From: Amaranthus tricolor
Taxonomy: Eukaryota > Streptophyta > Magnoliopsida > Caryophyllales > Amaranthaceae
NCBI RefSeq assembly: GCF_026212465.1
Contig: NC_080063.1
Location: 7,511,702 to 7,575,701 of the forward strand
Reading direction: 5' to 3'
DNA length: 64,000 bases
Part shown: positions 57,061-64,000 of the stretch, in pieces
Position numbering within the stretch: position 1 is the first letter of the stretch
Layout: each line of letters opens with the position of its first letter
Notes under the pieces: model-generated
The model's input: only the letters and a program-made list of their open reading frames with translations
Database searches by the model: none
Told to the model about the DNA's origin: nothing
Position numbers and translations under genes: made by a program

Positions 57061-60000
57061 CCTTTAGAGAGATCTCCAATGTAACCGCCTCGAATTATGA
57101 AGGCAAACACTAACTGGAATTTAGTATTAATCAAGAGGAAGCTTACTTTTGCCAACACAATTAAGGGGTTACTTAAAGGTCAAACCAATATTCAAGTATA
57201 ATACTTGAACAAACCAAGCAATATAACGGAAGTCTTAACTGTCCAAAATATAGAAAAATTACAACCAAATCGAAATAAGTCAAAAGTTCAAATTACATCC
57301 TTAAAATAGTCTAAATCTAAACTAATAGTCTCTCAAATACAATAAAGAGATCTAAACAAAGGGGGAGTCATACTCCAACTCGGGTTCAACTTCCGCTCGC
57401 ATATCCATTCTCCGTCGAAGTGCCATAGGGATTTACTCTAAAAACAAAACCATTGGAAAAACATACAAAGCATAGTATCAGCAAAAAGGCTGAGTATAAA
57501 CACACTGGTGTCCGTCAAACAAATTATTAAAATCTTTTTTTTTATTTCAGTAAATTCATTTTGAAATATGCTTTTTCATTTGATAAATCATATTATGATT
57601 TAAATTCAGTTCAATGGCTCTATAGTCATTTCAAATTCTCATTTTTCATCGTAAATCATAAGATCTCAATGGATCCAAATCAATTTCAAACTCATATCAT
57701 AAGTTTACATGGGTACTCTGTGAGTCATCCTGTGACTCGTTTGGTAGTCGGTCTACCGTCCGCGACATGTCCGGCAAGTGTAACACAATGGTATTGTGAA
57801 CAATACGCGCTCAGCATTGGTGAGCCGTTTAATCAAGCACACAACATTTGCTGTGGCATATGTACTCGCCATTTAGGCTAAAACATTTTTTTGTACATAA
57901 TATATATCTTGTAATTTTAATAGCATCTGATATTAACCTTTTCCATATGATAAACATCTTTTATTTGCACATAGCAAAACATACTTTATTTGCGACTTAG
58001 TAAAATCAAATCATAATATTTCCCACATGGGTAAAACATGCTTAGCATAATCATATCATTAAACATAACCTTTGTATTATATTGGGGCATCACTAGCATG
58101 TATGGAAATGCATCGTAACAAAAAGTAATTAAAGTTCAATACGATTTTTTTAAGGAAACCACTAAAACGTTTCGTTTCAATCCTTCTTAAAGTAAATATG
58201 ACTTAAAAGGGTTTTGAAATTCATTCAAAAGAACTAGAATATGATTCATAAGTCTATAAAATCATTACGACAGAAGATTTCATAAAACACTATTTTCTTA
58301 AATACGAGATAGTTTTGCCGGTAATAAAATCGATAATTGATTTACAAAGTACATATTAATTCTCCAACAAGGCCCAAATTAATCAAGTCATTATAATACC
58401 TTATTTAAAATGAATTTAAGGTTGTCCCATCAGATTATAATTGGTTATGCGAATTTATAACGATCTTACAATTATTTTCGACAATTTGGGTATTTATCGT
58501 TATTTAAATGGTGTCTTAAATCCGTAAAATTTATAAACCATCTAATTTAAACTTAATTTATACTATGAGGCAGTAGGTTATTAATATAGTTATAAATTTA
58601 TTTATATAGGTTTATTTTTACCCAAATTTAATTAACAATATTACACTTTTTAATAAATAAAAATTTTCTATTAATTTGATAAATTAGTAAATAATTAATA
58701 ATTTATTTTATAAAATTATACCAAAGTTTCAGAAGTCATATAACATGTTTATTAGGCCATTTAAACTTATAAAACTCATGTATGATGTTTTATTATTTTG
58801 TATAGACATTTTATAGATAAATAGAATAAAATAGGTTTAAAATTATTTGAGTCCGAATAAAATATTATAAAAATAATATTCCAGAAGCTATTTTAAAAGG
58901 TATAAAATTTTAAATAACCATTAAAAATCATGTGGGATATTTTTAATAATTAATATCGTTATTTTACTGATAAACCGAATAAAATTTATTTAAGTCCATA
59001 TATGGTCACGAAAATCCATATAAATTTTTCACATGTATCTACTATTTATATAAGTGTCTCATAAAATTTTCATGTCCAAAAGAAGTCATTTAGTATTTAT
59101 TTTATATTTTACCGTTTTCCAACTTACCGATTATTAATAACAGAGTAAAAATTATTAAGGTCCTTAAATGTCAATGAAACCTTCCCAAAATTTTACCAAT
59201 TTTACCTACTGTCCATATGAGTATGTGATAAAAATTTCAAGTTCATATGTCTTTGTTTGGTAATTATTTTATATTTTACCATTTTACAATTTACCGTTAA
59301 ACATTTTAACAATTATTCAAAAATAATAAAAAAATTCCAAACTAAATATATTCTGGCCAAATCTTGTTGGAGATATTATAATATATTTTTATTAATTATT
59401 TTTGATGATGAAGAGTTCATCTAATACCATGTTTTATAATAAGAGTATTTAACATCTTAAAATCCATTAAAATATCAATTTAACGAATAATCTCAGCAAA
59501 AAAAGTATCCAAGAAATTTTCTTAACATATAGCTACTGGAAATTTCTTCAAAAATGAATTTCAAATATTTTCAAATTCATATAATCATTTCCATCACAAT
59601 AACTTTCACAAAGTAGTGTTAAACATGCCGTTAAACATATAATAATTTATAAAATCAACATGCATGATGCCCACAATAATAATACATGTAACAAATTATT
59701 TCATACTCAAATTTATCATTTTCACATCATTTTTCAAGATTTAAGAACTTCTCTTTGGGAATTTTTTTTTTTTTTAAAAAAACAAGTTTAAACACAAACT
59801 TTCCCAACTTGTTCTTAAATCCTTTAAAAATCACCCCATGTGACATACCTCGACTCCAAGCCTATATAATTATTCCGTAAGCTCCTACGCGTTCTTAGAA
59901 GCGGTTCTAACTTCGGGTCCTTGCCCTTCAAGTCTCAACTCCAACTCTTCAACTAAACATATTGCATTCATCCAAAAATCAATAATAATTTTGGATTTCT

Positions 60001-60718
60001 AACATGTACTTAACTTTTCCTAGTTAGAGTTGTTAGACTAATACTTGTGATGATTTTAATATATTTGGAGTATACTTATTATGTTGAGCAATATACTTAG
60101 TTAAGTTCCATAATTTTACTTGAATTCTTTAAGTAACAAAATTTATATGTTTGTAGAAATACATCTTCTTACTTTCTATTATGGCCTATTTTTATAGATT
60201 TATAAATGATGATTTTCTTAGTTTAGAGATAAAATACTCATTTTATAATAATCTTAGTTTATAGAAAGATTCATGTAAAAAAAAAATATTTTACATGAAC
60301 AAGTTTTAACAAAAACTAGTGGAATAAAGAAATGAACATAACTTACTCTATACTTGGTGGATTTCTTCAAGTTTGATGTCTATGGAAAGCTCTTAAGATG
60401 AAGATTATTTTATGGGAGATTTGAGTTTATAAACATAAATTTTCAGAAGTTTTAGATGGGTTTTTGAAGAAGATTTGATGAGAAAAGAAAGTGTTTTAGT
60501 TATTGAAAGTTTGAAAGATTCTAGTGTTTGTTCATGGATGAACTTGGGAGCAATGTGTTGGGGTTTATGGCTGAATAATTATTCAGAAAATAGAGTGTTT
60601 TTGCTTCAAATATTTGCCTCATACATGCTTGTAATGATGCACAAGCTTTAGGTAGAACAAAAGGGGTTCTTGGGTAGAGTTTTTAGCTTGTGTATGTAAG
60701 TATGCAAAGGGCTATAGT

Positions 60719-61580
60719 TAGGGATGGCAACGGGTCGGATCCGGGTCGGGTCCAGGTGGACCCGGACCCGGATCCGTTTTCAAGAAGAGGATCCGGATCC
60801 GGATCCGTGGGTACTGCGGATCCAGTACCGGATCCGGGTCCAAAAACGGGTCCTATATTTATTATTTTTCTAGAACCCAATTCTGCAATCTTCTCATCTC
60901 TCTCCAAACCTACAACCCATTTTCAATTTAATCAACATCACAACATCAACCAACCAAACTAATCATAAATTCATCACAATTCATGATTGTTCATGTTAAA
61001 TTTGTTGTTAACCTTAAACCCTTAATAGATCTATGTTCATTTTCATTGAAATCAATAAATTTACCATTGTTTCGTTTTGAATCATCATTCATCCCAATCC
61101 ATGAACAAAATTGAATCAATAACAAAATGGAAAGGAGAGAGGAAATTACTTTCAAGACTAAACTGGGAATAGTGAAGATTAATCTCATCAAAGTTTGTGG
61201 AAGAAGTAAGAGGGCGGCGACCTTCTTTACCATGCTGTTTGAGAGCAGCAGAAATCAAATCCTTGACAGTTAATTCAGGGGTTACTTGACTTCAAAAGTT
61301 CAAAGTTTTGAAACTGAAATCAGGGGTAGGGAGTAGGGTTAATGACTTACTGCTGCAGTGAATATTGATATAAAAAAAAAAATTAAAAAAGAAACGGGTC
61401 CTTTAGATCCGCGGGTCCGGATCTGGGTATTTTTCCCAGATCCGGACTCGGACCCGTGAAATTAAACAGGATCTGGATCCGACCCGGATCCGACGGGTCT
61501 ATATTTTTAGGACCCAGATCCGTGAAAACGGATACGGATCTACGGATCCGAGTCGGGTCCAGTACCCATTGCCATCCCTA
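60719..61580. mobile_element. hAT element (862 bp) with a captured gene fragment
   Basis: Inverted ends TAGGGATGGCAACGGGT and ACCCATTGCCATCCCTA are flanked by a perfect 8-bp target duplication GCTATAGT (60711-60718 and 61581-61588). Subterminal sequence on both sides is an array of GGATCC/GGGTCC motifs. No transposase. The interior (about 60870-61370) is unlike the ends and includes an exon-like segment at 61150-61284. Confidence 0.92.
61150..61284 (-). pseudogene. Captured exon resembling plant At4g22758-type (DUF7054) proteins
   Basis: A 135-bp minus-strand segment lies between an acceptor-like TCAAG and a donor-like GTAATT and is open throughout. It reads TPELTVKDLISAALKQHG ... EINLHYSQFSLE. 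The ELHYSQFSLES pattern is what I remember from plant proteins of the At4g22758/DUF7054 type, a ubiquitin-like fold of unknown role. The intact reading frame and splice-site-like borders suggest exon capture from a host gene by the enclosing hAT element. The family match is from memory and unverified. Confidence 0.55.
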
Positions 61581-62000
61581 GCTATAGTAGGATAGCTTTA
61601 GCATGGCTGGTTGGGGTTGTTTTTTTGGTGATTTTTGTTCATCATTTGATCTATTATAGTGTAGGAAAGGTTTATCTAAGATAGTTTAAGGTTTGGGTAA
61701 AAATTGTTGTACATGTAACAAATTATGTAACTTGTTTTTCATGTTTAAAAATCACTTGTATATGTGTGAAATATTTAATTTACTCTCATCATGGTTATAT
61801 AATATGCTTGGGTAATAATTAAAATTTTCTCGAACTGTTATGGGTAGTTGCTCAACTTTAAGTTTTACCTCCAAAGTTTACGTTATTTGTTACGATTCAT
61901 AATCACGTTACGAATTAACAAGTTTCTAATCATTGTAGAGAATTTTCAAATTACTACCATCACTAATTAAATTATAATTAGTAACGAACAAATATATAAG

Positions 62001-62819
62001 AAAAATTAGGCGCTAAAAACGACTAATGAAATCTTCTAATAATACGACTGTTTCATCCAACTTCTGTAAATTATGCATTGTAGACGTCATATTGAGTTCT
62101 TGTGAACCCCATTTTTCTTCATCAAATAATAAAGAAAGTCATGTGTAAGGAGGACATAATTCATATTTGATTGTTAGTATCAAATAGTTAGAATGAGAAT
62201 GAAAATATAATGTAATATAACTAGAAAAATTACATGAGAGTTTATAATCATGCTCTTTTATTGGTAGTTGAACACTCATTTATCATCATGCATGTTTGTT
62301 AAGTTGTTAGTGAAAGCATTCAAAATGGAAAAAAATTTTAGATCAATTTAATAACTTGGGTTCCTAAAGCATTCTAAATCCAAATGCTTTGAATGTCCAA
62401 ACAAAGAAATTATCTTAAATTTGAAATTAGAAATAAAATACTAATTCTCAAAACACACCATAAAGGTTTTCTCGAAACAAGTTTATTTATTATTTTACTT
62501 GTACATGCTAAAACATAAAAAATGTACGCTCTTCGCACTTAAAAAAAATCCCATATGCATTTTGGATCGCTTAAAAAAACGTACAAAACGAATGCTCTAT
62601 GTCTTAAAAGGAACAAAATGAACAATGCATAATACAAACTCACACATACAGAGTACACAAACAAACCAATTGTTCTTTTTGTTATATTTGTTGAATTAGT
62701 ATTTCCAAATTTCATGTAAGACACAAAATTATAAGCATAACATCATCACATTACTGAATGTTTGCTTTCTATAGATTCTATGGTTAGTTAACTATACTGG
62801 AACCATGCCATCTTGTTGA
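62001..62819. other. Intergenic region downstream of the receptor-like kinase
   Basis: AT-rich 3' flank of the minus-strand kinase gene; nothing else recognised. Confidence 0.4.
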
Positions 62820-63738
62820 TCAATGTATAGTGAACCTTAGCTTTGGAAGTTGCGGAGGTGAGCCAGGCGAGGTTGAGCCTCCGCTAGTTCTTGATTCACC
62901 GCCTTGCCATGCATCCTGAACCTGAGCCGCGAACTGCAGATTCCAGAGCACATCCTCGATGGAGGGTCTCAAGCTCGAGTCTTTCAACAGACACCGAGCA
63001 CATATTTCCATCATTGTCTTAAGTGATTCATCGGAGCAAGTGTGCTGAATTTCTTCAGCCACAGTGTTTCTCCGAGCTGGTTCATCTGCTGCTAGGCTCG
63101 CCTGTACCTGTAACCAAATGAGCCGTTTGACTTATACAAGACCTTATAAAGGCCGGTAACAAACTGATCATGATTTTATAACGACATTCCATTATCCCAA
63201 CGCTTTTGGGTGGTTCCCAGTCCACCAAGGTGGGGTTTGGGAGTTGAATATACGCAATCTCATCCATATTAGTGACAACAAAGAAGTTGTTTTCGACTGA
63301 CCCACATCATCAGCAATTTCACATAAATTAGATGTGCACATGGTTTAGTATGCCGTTTTAATATAGTCCATTATGATCCGAAACCAATAACTATAAGATT
63401 CTGGCCCCACCGAAATAAGGGATATCGATCATGATTTTTAGTATTTACTAATAAATTTAGGATATGACATCATACATGGTTTCTTAAAGCATTGAGCTCA
63501 CTCCTAGTTTTGATTTGCAATCCCATGAGCATTTCTAATAATATAACTCCAAAGTCATAGATGTCCATCTTATCTTCATGCTCTATCCTACAAAAAACAA
63601 ACAAAAACCTTGTCAAAAACACAAAAACATGTAAAAATGAATGAAAAAAGATGAAACAACAACAGGTATGACATTCAAATTTCCCGATTAGTACCTTTTG
63701 TGATCTTTCGACTTTGTCGATGCTCCAAAAGAAGTGAC
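62820..63738 (-). CDS. LRR receptor-like protein kinase, C-terminal exons (partial)
   Basis: Three exons in frame on the minus strand: 63738-63695, 63587-63476 and 63107-62820 (stop TGA at 62822-62820), with GT..AG borders. They encode the end of a kinase domain: VTSFGASTKSKDHKR, then KMDIYDFGVILLEMLMG (subdomain IX) and MMEICARCLLKDSSLRPSIEDVLWNLQFAAQ (subdomain XI with the invariant Arg), followed by a Ser/Gly/Pro-rich tail ending KLRFTIH. This pattern matches the plant group of probable inactive LRR receptor-like kinases around At3g03770. The extracellular LRRs, membrane span and catalytic loop lie beyond the window or in unseen exons, so catalytic status cannot be judged. The protein would sit in the plasma membrane. 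Confidence 0.85.
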
Positions 63739-64000
63739 CTGTGATTTTATAGTCGAGAGTATGAATTAAGTAGATAGTTTTGCGAGTTTAGATGATAATG
63801 ATAGCTTTGTTATTGACTTGTATACAACAAGATCCGCATAAGAAGAGAGTTGACCGCATATAAACGAAAAATTGAAAAAAAAAATACTTATTGTCAAAAA
63901 AATTCCCTAAATAAGCTTCGGGAAATTTTAATTTCCAAAATAAGCGTCTCCATGCCAAAGCTGAGGTCAGGTATGTTCACTGTTACTAACAGTGAACAAA
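63739..64000. other. Intron of the receptor-like kinase with a dispersed repeat at the window edge
   Basis: Likely intronic, as the exon at 63738 starts at an acceptor. From about 63890, AATTTCCAAAATAAGCGTC and CACTGTTACTAACAGTGAAC match a repeat also found near 4.1 kb and 53.1 kb. Confidence 0.45.

Larger units (their letters stand above)
57078..62000 (-). mobile_element. Probable long LTR-type sequence, minus orientation, carrying a hAT insertion
   Basis: The lower end, on the minus strand, finishes CATAATTCGAGGCGGTTACA, recalling the ..CCGGCCGTTACA end of the solo LTR at 33.7 kb. A TATA-less, A/C-rich leader-like region (minus strand, about 60700-60400) resembles the one in that LTR. No gag/pol motifs were found. 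The upper border near 62.0 kb is a guess. The hAT element at 60719-61580 is inserted within it. Confidence 0.35.

Noticed and set aside
60683..60962. Gly/Ser/Pro/Asp-rich open frames on both strands
   Set aside because: They arise from the GGATCC/GGGTCC subterminal repeat array of the hAT element, not from a protein-coding gene.

Overview
This is a nuclear segment of a flowering-plant genome. It is AT-rich and split by introns with GT..AG (and one possible GC..AG) borders, and it is crowded with small DNA transposons and retrotransposon relics. The encoded proteins are plant-type: cytosolic cobalamin-independent methionine synthase, a plant Maf-like pyrophosphatase and an LRR receptor-like kinase tail. 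The methionine synthase sequence reads like a core eudicot, possibly Caryophyllales/Amaranthaceae, but that is recall and not a search.

Layout. Positions 1-3.45 kb hold the last exons of an unrecognised plus-strand gene. Positions 7.7-14.5 kb hold methionine synthase copy A (minus strand, 12 exons). Positions 14.5-36 kb are a gene-free transposon landscape: a complete non-autonomous CACTA element with exact 3-bp target duplication, Stowaway and Tourist MITEs, copia LTR-like pieces, a long (TA)n tract, and a wrecked mariner-like element split by a 2.7-kb solo LTR. Positions 36.0-44.3 kb hold a ten-exon Maf-like nucleotide pyrophosphatase gene (plus strand). Its 4.3-kb fifth intron contains a Stowaway MITE interrupted by a hAT element, a Tourist MITE and a G-quadruplex tract. 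Positions 45.1-51.6 kb hold methionine synthase copy B (minus strand), a direct proximal duplicate of copy A. Positions 52-62 kb contain nested MITEs, a copia relic, a long LTR-like region and a hAT element that carries what looks like a captured gene exon. From 62.8 kb to the window edge are the last exons of an LRR receptor-like kinase (minus strand).

The two methionine synthase copies encode the same 765-residue enzyme apart from one residue, although their first introns and promoters have diverged. They regenerate methionine from homocysteine and methyl-tetrahydrofolate for the S-adenosylmethionine cycle. In copy A, about 1.1 kb of extra sequence including a hAT-like element separates a conserved G-box block from the core promoter; in copy B the same block lies about 0.3 kb from the start codon.

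The strongest unexpected signal is in the Maf gene. Exons 4 and 5 are homologous to each other, equal in phase and nearly equal in length, and each encodes the catalytic-Asp segment. Using one or the other gives the normal family length of about 204 residues, which suggests mutually exclusive splicing.
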